Shown: positions 35,000-51,681, counted from the stretch's first letter. The stretch is DNA of 64,000 nucleotides from Phycisphaerales bacterium (GCA_020639115.1 JACKHG010000009.1:1-64000); one strand, 5' to 3'. Numbers and translations: made by a program. Notes: a model not told the origin generated them from the letters alone.

Positions 35000-35599
35000 T
35001 CAGCGCGAGCGCCGGCGCGAAACAAACAGCGCGCCCAGCCCGAGCAGGGCCAGCGACGCGGGTTCGGGCGTCAGCGCCAGATTATCAAACGTCAGGTCGG
35101 TGATGCCGGGGGTCTGCGTACCGACGTCACCCTGCAGGTGGAATCCGATGATGTTGGCGGTGTCCAGGCCGGGCGTCGTGCCGTCGTTGCTCGAGAACAA
35201 CGGGTTGGACACGTCCTCGGTCAGCGTCTGCGCGCCCTCCGGGAGTCCGAACCAGCCATAGCCCCATTCGGTGCCGTCGCCATCGACCAGCACCAGCACC
35301 ATACCCGCCTGGTTGCCCGAATTCGCCGTCAGGGCGAACTCGATCGTGGTCTCGCTCGGGGCGGCGCTCGCCGGGGCGCCCAGACCATGCCATCCGCCGC
35401 CGAATCCACCGGTGGCCTCGACGCGGAAGTCATTCGCGCCCGGGGTGAGGGTGCCCGTGGACCACGTGCCGTAGGCATCCACGCTGAAACTGCTGAAGTC
35501 GGTGAGGACTGTCGCCTGCGCCGGCGACGCGAAACCCAGGGCCCACACCGCGATTGCCGCGACGGCCAGGGTTGTCCAGATCCGTGTACGTCCAGACAT
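35000..35599 (-). CDS. PEP-CTERM-anchored secreted beta-sandwich protein
   Basis: A 199-residue protein with signal peptide (MSGRTRIWTTLAVAAIAVWA...AQA). One module begins TVLTDFSSFSVDAYGTWSTG and ends PGITDLTFDNLAL. The PEP-CTERM sorting signal is PEPASLALLGLGALFVSRRRS, split as PEP motif, membrane helix and basic tail. PEP-CTERM proteins are processed by exosortase and exported with exopolysaccharide. The module is homologous by eye to two copies in the giant dockerin protein downstream. A strong AGGAGGG site precedes ATG 35599, so the longer upstream frame is rejected. It is the first gene of the minus-strand locus and faces the GntR-type regulator across 544 bases. Confidence 0.88.
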   Translation of the reverse strand: MSGRTRIWTTLAVAAIAVWALGFASPAQATVLTDFSSFSVDAYGTWSTGTLTPGANDFRVEATGGFGGGWHGLGAPASAAPSETTIEFALTANSGNQAGMVLVLVDGDGTEWGYGWFGLPEGAQTLTEDVSNPLFSSNDGTTPGLDTANIIGFHLQGDVGTQTPGITDLTFDNLALTPEPASLALLGLGALFVSRRRSR

Positions 35600-35848
35600 G
35601 TGTACTGCCCTCCTGTTCAGGTCCTGATGGACGGGTAAGAGAGAGAATCTTGACGTAGTGCCGAACGGCTGCACGCTGAGCGCAGCCGCGAGAGATCGGG
35701 GTGGTTCGCCGGCTTTCCCTTCCGCCGCGTGCGGCGCGGAATATCGGTCGCGCTCGGCGCGGTGGCTGGGTGAGCACGGCGGGCGCTGCGGTCGAGATGG
35801 GGTTTTTCGTTTCACCGGCATGACGTGCTCCGCGGTAAAACCCATATA

Positions 35849-35882
35849 TAGCATTGACGCCATATAGCGATGATGCTACACT
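35849..35882 (+). promoter_or_regulatory. Sigma-70-type promoter overlapped by a 30-bp palindrome
   Basis: TTGACG (35854-35859), a spacer of exactly 17 bases, and TACACT (35877-35882) form a good plus-strand promoter for the regulator gene. The same bases form an imperfect palindrome, 35849-35878: TAGCAT-n4-GC-n6-GC-n4-ATGCTA. A repressor bound there would cover both boxes, so autoregulation by the GntR/LacI-type protein is inferred. The rest of the 544-base divergent region shows no gene. Confidence 0.65.
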
Positions 35883-36143
35883 TTCAGCGGAAGCAAGTCA
35901 ACATGTTTTGGAGCCCAAACCGCCCGAAAAACCTCGAAACTGTTTCGCAAATCGGCAATTCTCCGGACGGTCGCGGCGGGCCGGGCAGCCAGCCCCTGGC
36001 CCCTGCCGAGCACGGCGCCCGGATGCGAAAAGTGACTTTCACCGCGGCGGGCGTTGGCGTTCCCGCCCGCCCCGGGTAGACATTACGCGAACCGCCGGCA
36101 CAGCGACGTCCGCCGGCCCCGCAACTTCGGAGCTTCGAACATC

Positions 36144-37208
36144 ATGGCGCAGGTACGCAAGTACACCCAGGTCATGTCGGTCATCGAAAGGCGCGTGCGC
36201 GAGGGTGACTACCTGCTGCACGACATCCCCGGCGAGCGGCGCATCGCGGAGGAGACCGGCGTGAGCTACATGACCGCGCGGCGCGCGGTCATCGAGCTGC
36301 TCGACAAGAAGGTGCTCATCCGCCGCAACAACGGCTCGCTGGACATTCACCCGGGCTACAACAAGCGCAACATGCAGACCAAGGTGGTGCTGCTCTACCC
36401 GGCGTACGCATCGCCCTACCTCGTGCTGCTCCGCCAGCTCGTCTCCGCGGCGCTCGAGAAACGCGGCCTCACCCTGCGCCCGGTGCAGTTCGTGCACTGG
36501 GACGATCCCATCATCGTGGACGCGGTCTCCAACGCCGGCGGCGTGTTGATCATTCCCAGCGCGGACAGCATTTCCGCGCGGATCCTCGAGCCGATCCGCC
36601 AGAGCAAGGTGGTCGCGCTCGACGCCGACTTCAGCGGCGACGGCGTCCCGTCGATCCGCCTCTTTCCCGACCGGCACGTGCGCATGGTCTTCGACCACCT
36701 GGCCGAACTCGGCCACACCCGCGTCGACTGCATCAACACCCAGTGCCGCAACCCGGAGATCGATCGCCGCATCGACCTGTGGCACGAATGGCTCGAGGCC
36801 CGCGACATCCAGGGCCGCCTGTGGGACTACCCGGCGCCGTCGTACGCCGACCCCACCCCCTACGCCCACGAGATGATGTGCCGGCTGATCGACCAGAAGC
36901 GCACCGCCGCCACCGCGTTCGTCTGCACGACCTTCCCCGCGGCGCTCGGCGCGGTCCGCAGCCACTGGGAACGCGGCATCCGCGTCGGTGCGGACGTGTC
37001 GGTCTGCGCGATCAACATCGAACCGCCGGCCCGCTACTACTGCCCGTCCATCAGCGGCCTGGACATGCCCGACCTCTCCGGCGTGCTGACCAAGTGCTTC
37101 CGCTGGTTCGGACAGGACAAGCCGTGGCGCGGCAACGCCCTGCTCGAGCCGGCCCAGCCGGTCTTCTTCGCCGGCGAGTCCACGGGGCCGCTGGCGGTAC
37201 CGGCCTGA
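36144..37208 (+). CDS. GntR-family regulator with LacI-type sugar-sensor domain
   Basis: A 354-residue protein. The N-terminal winged helix is GntR-like: VMSVIERRVREGDYLLHDIP, then GERRIAEETGVSYMTARRAV. The C-terminal 260 residues resemble the periplasmic-binding-protein fold of LacI/AraR effectors (TKVVLLYPAYASPYLVLLRQ, HLAELGHTRVDCINTQ, TTFPAALGAVRSHWERGIRV, GADVSVCAIN). A sugar or glycan breakdown product is the likely signal. The ATG at 36144 starts the winged helix; the frame extends 30 codons upstream without protein character. It is divergent from the PEP-CTERM-to-GH97 locus and probably controls it through the palindrome at 35849-35878. Confidence 0.85.
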   Translation: MAQVRKYTQVMSVIERRVREGDYLLHDIPGERRIAEETGVSYMTARRAVIELLDKKVLIRRNNGSLDIHPGYNKRNMQTKVVLLYPAYASPYLVLLRQLVSAALEKRGLTLRPVQFVHWDDPIIVDAVSNAGGVLIIPSADSISARILEPIRQSKVVALDADFSGDGVPSIRLFPDRHVRMVFDHLAELGHTRVDCINTQCRNPEIDRRIDLWHEWLEARDIQGRLWDYPAPSYADPTPYAHEMMCRLIDQKRTAATAFVCTTFPAALGAVRSHWERGIRVGADVSVCAINIEPPARYYCPSISGLDMPDLSGVLTKCFRWFGQDKPWRGNALLEPAQPVFFAGESTGPLAVPA

Positions 37209-37372
37209 GATGCAGGCGGTTCGCATTCACGCAGGACGCGGGTGGTTTATTTCCGCAATCCGAGCGGCCCGGTCTCTGCGGGTGCATCCCTGGGGTTTGC
37301 TTGACGCCCGTGCCGCGCGGCGCGTATACCGATTCATGCGGGCGGACGGTTGGCGCCCGGCGGGACACGCGC

Positions 37373-38239
37373 ATGACGGACGACCAGGAACGCCTGCAGG
37401 CAGCGGCTGAGCAGATCCGCAACGAGCGCCGCCTGGCCCTGCCCTCGCAGCCGCCCAAGACGCGCCGTTGGCGGCTGACGATCGATCCGAACCACCTGGT
37501 CGCGTTCATCGTCGTCGGGATGATCGCCGTCGTCTTTGCCGGGCTGATTTTCTACGTACTGGTGCACTATCTCGGCATCGTCGGCGCGTGCATCATCGTG
37601 ACCGCGCCGGCGTGGATCTACGGATTGCGGCGCGCGTGGGCCAACCTGGCTGAGCGGCGCCGCGCGCGCCGGGTGCGGGCGGCAGAGCGGGCCGCCGAGG
37701 CGTATCGCCAGCAGCAGGAGGGCTTGCGGCGGGCGGCGGGCGATCAGCGCAACCGCCTGATCCGGGAGCTCAAGAGTCTTGCGGAGCCGCGGTTGATGGT
37801 GACGCTGACGCCCGGGGACTTCGAGCGTTTCGTGCTCCAGTACTTCGAGGTGGAGGGGTACCGGACGCAGGCGACGGGCGCGGTGGCGGACGGCGGCATC
37901 GACGGCGTGCTCCGGCGGAACAACCAGACGCACTTCGTCCAGTGCAAGCGTTACCTCGACGCGGTGGGCGAGCCGCCGATCCGCGACTTTCTGGGCACGG
38001 TCACGAAGCACCGCGCGCACCATGGGTTTTTCGTCACCAGCTCCACGTTCACACCCGGGGCGCGGGCGTTCGCCGAGGGCACGATCATCTCGCTGGTCGA
38101 TGGGGAGACGCTCGCCCGCAAGATCCGCGCGCTGCAGTGCCTCGATCCGCAGACGGCCCAGCCGGTCGACCTACCCCTGTTCAACAGCGATCACTGGCAC
38201 GAGTTCTCGTTCGTGCGGCGCGAGAAGTCCAACCCGTAA
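37373..38239 (+). CDS. Membrane-anchored Mrr-like restriction endonuclease-fold protein
   Basis: A 288-residue protein. The N-terminal part has two membrane segments (LVAFIVVGMIAVVFAGLIFY and VGACIIVTAPAWIYG), then a basic coiled linker (ERRRARRVRAAERAAEAYRQ). The C-terminal Mrr_cat nuclease-like domain has LTPGDFERFVLQYFEVEGYR, GGIDGVL and FVQCKRY, giving the D...QxK catalytic set. Mrr proteins cut modified or foreign DNA, and membrane-fused versions occur in several phyla. The role here (defence or membrane-linked DNA cleavage) is inferred. The ATG at 37373 has no strong ribosome-binding site. It has no methylase partner nearby and converges on fusA, 15 bases apart. Confidence 0.8.
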   Translation: MTDDQERLQAAAEQIRNERRLALPSQPPKTRRWRLTIDPNHLVAFIVVGMIAVVFAGLIFYVLVHYLGIVGACIIVTAPAWIYGLRRAWANLAERRRARRVRAAERAAEAYRQQQEGLRRAAGDQRNRLIRELKSLAEPRLMVTLTPGDFERFVLQYFEVEGYRTQATGAVADGGIDGVLRRNNQTHFVQCKRYLDAVGEPPIRDFLGTVTKHRAHHGFFVTSSTFTPGARAFAEGTIISLVDGETLARKIRALQCLDPQTAQPVDLPLFNSDHWHEFSFVRREKSNP

Positions 38240-38254
38240 CACTCGCCGGAGGGA

Positions 38255-40330
38255 TCAGCTCGCCGCCATCTTCTCGAAGACGGAGGGCGGAGCGGCTGCG
38301 TAGTGCAGCGGCTCCATGCTGGCGGCTGCGCGGCCCTGGCTCAGGCTGCGGAGCTGGGTGGTGTAGCCGAACATTTCGGCGAGGGGGGCCTCGACGGTGA
38401 TGACGCGGGTGCTGCCGCGGACGTCGGTGTGGGTGATGATGGCGCGGCGGGCCTGGAGGTCGGCGTTGATGACGCCGAAGTACTCGTCCGGGGTGCGGAC
38501 CTCGACGGCCATGATGGGTTCCATGAGGACGGGTCCGCCGGCCTCGGCGGCCTCGTTGAAGGCGAGGCGGGCGGCGTTTTCGAAGGCGACGACGGAGCTG
38601 TCGGTCGGGTGGACCTCGACGTCCTCGAGGACGACACGCCAGTTGATCATGGGATAACCCAAGAGGGGGCCGCTGAGCGCCGCGTCGAAGACGCCGGTGC
38701 GCACGGCCTCGAGCAGCTCCTTGGTGAGCACGCCGGGGTCGACGCGGCTGAAGAAGTCAGCCGCCTCGTCCTTCCCGCCGCGGGCCTTGGCCGGTTCGAG
38801 GCGCAGGCGGACGACGGCGAAGTGGTTCTTGCCGCCGAGTTCGCGGATGAACCGCCCCTCGCCCTTGGCCCCGGCGGAGACCGCCTCGCGGTAGGAGACG
38901 CGGGGCTTGCCGATGCGAACCGCGACGTTCATGTCGCCGGTGATGCGCTTGGTGAGGACCTCGAGATGCAGTTCGCCCATGCCCATGATGAGGGTCTGGC
39001 CGGTCTCGGTGTCCATGCGGTAGCGGAAGGTCGGGTCCTGCTTGGAGAGGGCCTCGAGCGCGTCGATCAGCTTGTCGCGGTCGCGCGACGAGGACGGCTC
39101 GATGGACTGGGCGATGACGGTGTCGGGGAATTCGATCGACTCGAGCAGCACGGGCTTGTTGGGCGCGCAGAGCGTGTGGCCGGTGAGCGTGTTCTTGGGC
39201 CCGGTGATGGCGATGATGTCGCCCGCCTCGGCGTAGTCGAGCGTTTCGCGGCGCTTGGCGTAGATCCGCATCAGGCGGGTGACGTTCTCCTTCTCGCCGG
39301 TGGCGGCGTTGAGCATCCGCGAATTGGGTTTCACCCGACCGGAGTAGATCCGCACGAAGTACAGGTCCACCGGCTTTTCCGCGACGATCTTGAACACCAG
39401 CCCGATGAACGGCGCCGTCGGGTCGGTCTTGACCGCGACCTCGGCGGCCTTCTCGTCGGCGGTGTGGCCGAACACGGGCGGCACATCGGGCGGAGCCGGC
39501 AGGTAGTCGCAGATCGCGTCGAGCAGCAACTGCACGCCGATGTGCTTGAGCGACGAGCCGCAGAGCACGGGGTGGAGCTGGTTGCGCACGGTCGCGCGGC
39601 GCAGGGCGGCCTTGAGTTCCGCGACGGTGATCGGCTCCTCGGAGAGGAACTTCTCGGTGAGGGCCTCGTCCGTTTCGCTGACGCGCTCGATGAGGCGGGC
39701 GCGTTCGGCCTCGGCGCGGGCCTGGAGGTTTTCCGGGATGTCGCGCGACTCGAAGCGGGCCCCGAGCTGGGTCTCGTCGTAAAAGAACGCCTTCATCTCG
39801 AGCAGGTCAATCACGCCCTCGAGCTCGTTCTCGGCGCCGATGGGGATCTGCAGGCAGACCGGGTGGGCGTGAAGGCGCTGCGCGATCGAGGCGACGCTGG
39901 CGTCGAAGTCGGCGCCCGACTTGTCCATCTTGTTGATGAAGCACAGCCGCGGCACGTGGTACTTGTCGGCCTGGCGCCAGACGGTTTCGCTCTGGGCCTC
40001 GACGCCCTCCTTCGCGTCGAAGACGGCGACGGCGCCGTCGAGCACGCGGAGGCTGCGTTCGACCTCGGCGGTGAAGTCGACGTGCCCGGGCGTGTCGATG
40101 AGGTTGATGGTGTAGCCCTTCCAGGGGCAGGTGACCGCGGCGGAGTAGATGGTGATGCCGCGTTTCTGCTCCTCGGGGTCGAAGTCGGTGATGGTGGTGC
40201 CGTCGTCCACCTCGCCCATCTTGTGGCTCGCCCCGGTGTAGAAGAGGATGCGTTCGGTGGTGGTGGTCTTGCCCGCGTCGATGTGGGCGGCGATTCCGAT
40301 GTTGCGCAGCTTGGTCAGGTCGACACTCAT
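38255..40330 (-). CDS. fusA: Translation elongation factor G
   Basis: A 691-residue GTPase that moves tRNA and mRNA through the ribosome after peptide bond formation. P-loop AHIDAGKTT (15-23), switch region DFDPEEQKRGITIYSA, G3 DTPGHVDF and G4 NKMDKSGADF are all present. Domains II to V follow at normal length. The switch I/G2 region differs from the E. coli form but keeps RGITI. It is the last gene of the minus-strand ribosomal/RNA polymerase block, separated from rpsG by 162 bases and a terminator-like hairpin, so it may have its own promoter. Confidence 0.97.
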   Translation of the reverse strand: MSVDLTKLRNIGIAAHIDAGKTTTTERILFYTGASHKMGEVDDGTTITDFDPEEQKRGITIYSAAVTCPWKGYTINLIDTPGHVDFTAEVERSLRVLDGAVAVFDAKEGVEAQSETVWRQADKYHVPRLCFINKMDKSGADFDASVASIAQRLHAHPVCLQIPIGAENELEGVIDLLEMKAFFYDETQLGARFESRDIPENLQARAEAERARLIERVSETDEALTEKFLSEEPITVAELKAALRRATVRNQLHPVLCGSSLKHIGVQLLLDAICDYLPAPPDVPPVFGHTADEKAAEVAVKTDPTAPFIGLVFKIVAEKPVDLYFVRIYSGRVKPNSRMLNAATGEKENVTRLMRIYAKRRETLDYAEAGDIIAITGPKNTLTGHTLCAPNKPVLLESIEFPDTVIAQSIEPSSSRDRDKLIDALEALSKQDPTFRYRMDTETGQTLIMGMGELHLEVLTKRITGDMNVAVRIGKPRVSYREAVSAGAKGEGRFIRELGGKNHFAVVRLRLEPAKARGGKDEAADFFSRVDPGVLTKELLEAVRTGVFDAALSGPLLGYPMINWRVVLEDVEVHPTDSSVVAFENAARLAFNEAAEAGGPVLMEPIMAVEVRTPDEYFGVINADLQARRAIITHTDVRGSTRVITVEAPLAEMFGYTTQLRSLSQGRAAASMEPLHYAAAPPSVFEKMAAS

Positions 40331-40429
40331 GGGATGCTCGGTCTCGACGGTTCGCCGTCAGCGGTCAGCGCGGAGGCCGGCGCTGCGGTCCGCGGCGTAA
40401 AGGGCTCTTGTCAGTCTGCTCGTGGTACG

Positions 40430-40459
40430 AAAACGGCGACCCTCTTGCGAAGGTCGCCG
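40430..40459 (-). terminator. Terminator between rpsG and fusA
   Basis: Stem CGGCGACC / GGTCGCCG (40434-40441 with 40452-40459) and TTTT following on the minus strand (40433-40430). It lies 34 bases past the rpsG stop. A weaker T run also follows on the plus strand (40465-40470), so it could act in both directions. It would separate fusA from the upstream operon. Confidence 0.7.
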
Positions 40460-40492
40460 CTTGGATTTTTCATCAGTAGGCCCCCGCGAGGG

Positions 40493-40969
40493 CTACCACG
40501 CAAAGTGGGCGAACGCCTTGTTGGCGTCGGCCATGCGGTGCACGTTCTCGCGGGTGGTCATGGCGGTGCCCTCGCGCTTGTACGCGTCCATCAGCTCCTG
40601 GGCGAGGAACTGGCTGGTGGGCTTGCCGCTCTTGGCCCGCACCGCCGCGAGAATCCAGCGGATGGCCAGCGACTGCTGGCGCTTGCGGTTGACCTGCATG
40701 GGCACCTGGTAGTTGGAGCCGCCGACGCGCTTGGAGCGCACCTCGATGTTCGGCTTGACGTTGTTCACCGCGGCCTCGAACACCTCGAGCGGCGGCGTGT
40801 CCTTGACGCGCTTGGCGATGAGGTCCATCGCGTCGTAGAACACCATGGTGGCCCGCGACTTCTTGCCGTCGTACATCAGGCAGTTGATGAACTTCGACAC
40901 GAGCAGGTTGTTGAATCGCGGGTCCGGCCGAAGTGCCTCGCGCGCTACGGTGAAACTCTTTCGTCCCAT
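40493..40969 (-). CDS. rpsG: 30S ribosomal protein S7
   Basis: A 158-residue protein that starts assembly of the 30S head by binding the 3' domain of 16S rRNA. Recognisable parts are DPRFNNLLVSKFINCLMYDG, the GGSNYQVPMQV loop and the C-terminal TTRENVHRMADANKAFAHF. The length is normal. It follows a BioY-type gene instead of directly following rpsL, with 42 bases between them. No anomalies in the frame. Confidence 0.97.
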   Translation of the reverse strand: MGRKSFTVAREALRPDPRFNNLLVSKFINCLMYDGKKSRATMVFYDAMDLIAKRVKDTPPLEVFEAAVNNVKPNIEVRSKRVGGSNYQVPMQVNRKRQQSLAIRWILAAVRAKSGKPTSQFLAQELMDAYKREGTAMTTRENVHRMADANKAFAHFAW

Positions 40970-41011
40970 GATCAGCAGTTCCGCAAATTTCTCTTGGACA
41001 GTATCAAAACT

Positions 41012-41587
41012 TCAGCGCCGCAGAGGCGCCGCCGAAGCCAAAGCCGCCACCACGCCGGTCTTCACCAGCGCCCAGACCACGAACGGCGCCAGCCCCTGCT
41101 GCACCGCCACGACGGCCGAACCCGTCAGCACGGTCAACCAAGCCAGTCCGCACGCGAACATCACCGTCATGCCCACCAGGCCGATCGCCAGGGCCCGGCC
41201 GAAAGTCAGGCGGGCGAACTGGCCGACCAGGGCGCTGACCAGCGCCGCGGCAGGCAAAAAGCCAATCAGGTAACCCAGCGTCGCGGCCTTGCCCGCGGCG
41301 AACGCGGCGAACACCGCGAGGCCCGGAGCCGCTCCCGCCAGCGTGAAACCCGCCGCCAGGTACAAGGCGACAGCACCCGCCGCCAGCTTCGGCCGCAACC
41401 AGAAGCCCGCGAGCAGAACAACCGCGGTCTGCAGCGTCACCGGCACCGCGCTGCCCGGGGCGTAGAACCGCACCTGGGCCGACAGCACCAACGCGACCGC
41501 AAAACCCACCACCCAGGCGATCTGTCGCGCACACGTTCGCGTCATTTCGCGCTTCGCCGAATCATGCTGCACGGTGGCAACCTGCAT
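41012..41587 (-). CDS. bioY: BioY-family transporter substrate-binding membrane protein
   Basis: A 191-residue membrane protein with about six hydrophobic segments. The BioY signature is present: FYAPGSAVPVTLQTAVVLLAG, with the VPVTLQT core, then LYLAAGFTLAG and AAGKAATLGYLIGFLPAAAL. BioY captures biotin, alone or with EcfAT of an ECF-type transporter. The start is placed at ATG 41587 (MQVATVQH), after GGGGGAG; a longer frame begins at 41626. Its position between rpsL and rpsG is unusual, because the S12-S7 pair is normally uninterrupted. The spacing on both sides (44 and 42 bases) fits one transcript. Confidence 0.85.
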   Translation of the reverse strand: MQVATVQHDSAKREMTRTCARQIAWVVGFAVALVLSAQVRFYAPGSAVPVTLQTAVVLLAGFWLRPKLAAGAVALYLAAGFTLAGAAPGLAVFAAFAAGKAATLGYLIGFLPAAALVSALVGQFARLTFGRALAIGLVGMTVMFACGLAWLTVLTGSAVVAVQQGLAPFVVWALVKTGVVAALASAAPLRR

Positions 41588-41631
41588 CCTTGCACTCCCC
41601 CGCCGCCCGAGGCAGCGGACCGACACGGCTA

Positions 41632-42030
41632 CTACTTCTTCTTGCCCCGGCGCTTCACGCCGTACTTGCTGCGGCTGCGGTTACGCGGCCGCCCTTCCTT
41701 GTCGGTGTCGACCGCGGCACAGTCGAGCGCGCCGCGGACGATGTGGTAACGCACGCCCGGCAGGTCGCGGACACGGCCGCCGCGCACGAGCACGATCGAG
41801 TGCTCCTGCAAGTTGTGGTCAACGCCGCCGATGTACGCGGTCACTTCGCGGCCATTGGTGAGCCGGACGCGCGCGACCTTGCGGAGCGCGGAATTCGGCT
41901 TCTTGGGTGTCTGGGTCTTGACCAGCAGACACACGCCCCGCCGCTGCGGGCAGCGCTCGATGTCGCGGACCTTCGACTTCTTGAGGACGTCGTTGCGGCC
42001 CTTCCGTACCAACTGGTTGATCGTCGGCAT
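41632..42030 (-). CDS. rpsL: 30S ribosomal protein S12
   Basis: A 132-residue decoding-centre protein. MPTINQLVRKGRNDV at the start, CLLVKTQTPKKPNSALRKVA in the middle (with the lysine linked to streptomycin sensitivity), GHNLQEHS-like loop (VDHNLQEHSIVLVRGG) and a basic end (KYGVKRRGKKK). It is normal in length and sequence. It follows rpoC after 124 bases and precedes bioY. Confidence 0.98.
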   Translation of the reverse strand: MPTINQLVRKGRNDVLKKSKVRDIERCPQRRGVCLLVKTQTPKKPNSALRKVARVRLTNGREVTAYIGGVDHNLQEHSIVLVRGGRVRDLPGVRYHIVRGALDCAAVDTDKEGRPRNRSRSKYGVKRRGKKK

Positions 42031-42154
42031 CTTACTCCTCGCGTCCGCGCCGCTTCAGGCGGCGGACCTTCCGCTGGGGGAAACCTCACCACGAGGGGCC
42101 ACCAGCCCCCGGGCGATTCCCCGGCTGAATATCTTCAAAACGACCCCGCGGCCA

Positions 42155-46645
<4,491 letters not shown>

Positions 46646-46737
46646 CGTTTTGGGCTATCCCGCTAATGGTTATCTGCCTTCCGACAGGTATTCCCAATTC
46701 TTCCCTTGCGTCCGGCCCGCGGGCCGGTCCGCCTGCG

Positions 46738-47226
46738 TCACGCGTTCACCGGCGCCGGCGCCGTGACCGCCCTTTCGAGCACGACCATGCCGCTCACCCG
46801 CCGAAAGCCCATTTCCTCGCAGAAATCGACCTCGGTGCCGTAGGCCAGGGCGTGGATCCGATCGACGCCGAACTCCGCCAGGGCGGAGACGACGCGGAGG
46901 GCCATCTCGGCGGCGATCCCCTCGGAATCGTGCTCGATGCGGCCGTCCTTGCGGGTGATGCAGGCCGGGCCCTGGAACCGCGGATCCAGCTTGCACTCCG
47001 AGAGGTAGCCGTGCACGCCGTCGGTGACGCCGCGGGCCATGCCGATGAGCTCACCGTCGAGCCGGGCGGTCACGAAGCAGAACGAGTTCGCGATCATGCG
47101 CTCGAGCTTGGCGAGATCGCGCGTCGTGTGATGCCCCTGCCGCTCGTAGAAGGCAGCCAGTTCCTCGGCTGCGATCGCACTCGCCGTGGCGTATTCGATG
47201 TTCGTTTCCATCGCCGCTACCCGCAT
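46738..47226 (-). CDS. GNAT-like acetyltransferase encoded between rpoB and rpoC
   Basis: A 162-residue protein with a GNAT-like order: helix pair at the N terminus (EELAAFYERQGHHTTRDLAK), a beta strand CFVTARLDGELIGMARGVTDG, a variable loop, then MALRVVSALAEFGVDRIHAL and the terminal EEMGFRRVSGMVVLER. The GFRR turn is typical of the GNAT C-terminal strand. The acetyl-CoA loop is degenerate (QxxGxG/A not evident), so activity is uncertain. GAGGAGC about 9 bases before ATG 47226 supports this start. It is 27 bases after rpoB and 92 bases before rpoC, so it is co-transcribed with both. The substrate is unknown. Confidence 0.7.
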   Translation of the reverse strand: MRVAAMETNIEYATASAIAAEELAAFYERQGHHTTRDLAKLERMIANSFCFVTARLDGELIGMARGVTDGVHGYLSECKLDPRFQGPACITRKDGRIEHDSEGIAAEMALRVVSALAEFGVDRIHALAYGTEVDFCEEMGFRRVSGMVVLERAVTAPAPVNA

Positions 47227-47253
47227 GGGCGGATGCTCCTCGGGCCACGCGCC

Positions 47254-51036
<3,783 letters not shown>

Positions 51037-51436
51037 GCTTCGTCCTCTGGGTCAATCCCTCGATGGCAAAACCCAAGCAGCCAGCCGGCGCCGCTCCGCG
51101 CGCGGCGCATCTGCGTCTGCTCAGACCTGCTTGCTCTGTTCACTAAGGGGACTGTTCTTCGCGCGACGTGAGCATCCAGGTGACCAGCCGTCCCGTCGCA
51201 TGCCGGTCGATCTCGCTCCCGCCTCGGTATGAAACACCAAACCGCGCCCCAGCCGCCGGGACGTAGTCCGAACCGCGGATTGTGTGCCCGCCGGGCCGGT
51301 CTGTCAACCCGTAAAATGCGCCGGGCAATGAGCTTAGCGCCACGCCCGCCCGATTCCCCCAGTTTGAAGCGAAGGCGGAAATTGTAGCGCCCCCGCCCGT
51401 CAAAGCCCCGTATATTGGGGTTCACACGGAGGCAAC
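51037..51436. other. Divergent promoter region upstream of rpoB
   Basis: About 400 bases between rpoB (minus) and a small zinc-motif protein (plus). The frames inside it are short and not protein-like. It should carry the rpoBC operon promoter and leader, but no clear -35/-10 pair or hairpin stood out. The usual rplKAJL genes are absent. Confidence 0.5.
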
Positions 51437-51664
51437 ATGCCGGAGACCCCTGAAAACCTGGAAAAGTACGAACGCAGAGCCCCCGGGTGGGACATCCGCT
51501 GCCTCAAGTGCGGCTTCGCCGAGCCGGCGGGCAAGTACATGATCCGGCTCTGGGCCACCAACCGGGGCGGCGAATGCCGGCTGCACCGCTGCCGCCGGTG
51601 CCGGCGGCTGTGCTGCCACAGCATCGAAAAACGCAAGAACCGGCAGAAAACTGTGAACGACTGA
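51437..51664 (+). CDS. Small cysteine-rich protein, possible zinc binder
   Basis: A 75-residue protein with a good GGAGG site five bases before its ATG. It has IRCLKCGFAEPAG (CxxC), then ECRLHRCRRCRRLCCHSIEK, so up to seven cysteines and two histidines are available for a zinc site. The C terminus is very basic, and nucleic-acid binding is possible. It has no known family that I recognise. It is divergent from rpoB and converges on the AGCS gene 17 bases away. Confidence 0.6.
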   Translation: MPETPENLEKYERRAPGWDIRCLKCGFAEPAGKYMIRLWATNRGGECRLHRCRRCRRLCCHSIEKRKNRQKTVND

Positions 51665-51681
51665 TCCTCCGGATCAGCCAC

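Noticed and set aside
38303..41749. 1148-codon plus-strand frame across fusA, rpsG and bioY
   Set aside because: It is antisense to clear essential genes and lacks any domain; a GC-driven shadow frame.
51437..51664. Ribosomal protein or rpoZ near rpoB
   Set aside because: The cysteine pattern does not fit any of the expected small operon proteins, and the gene is divergent.
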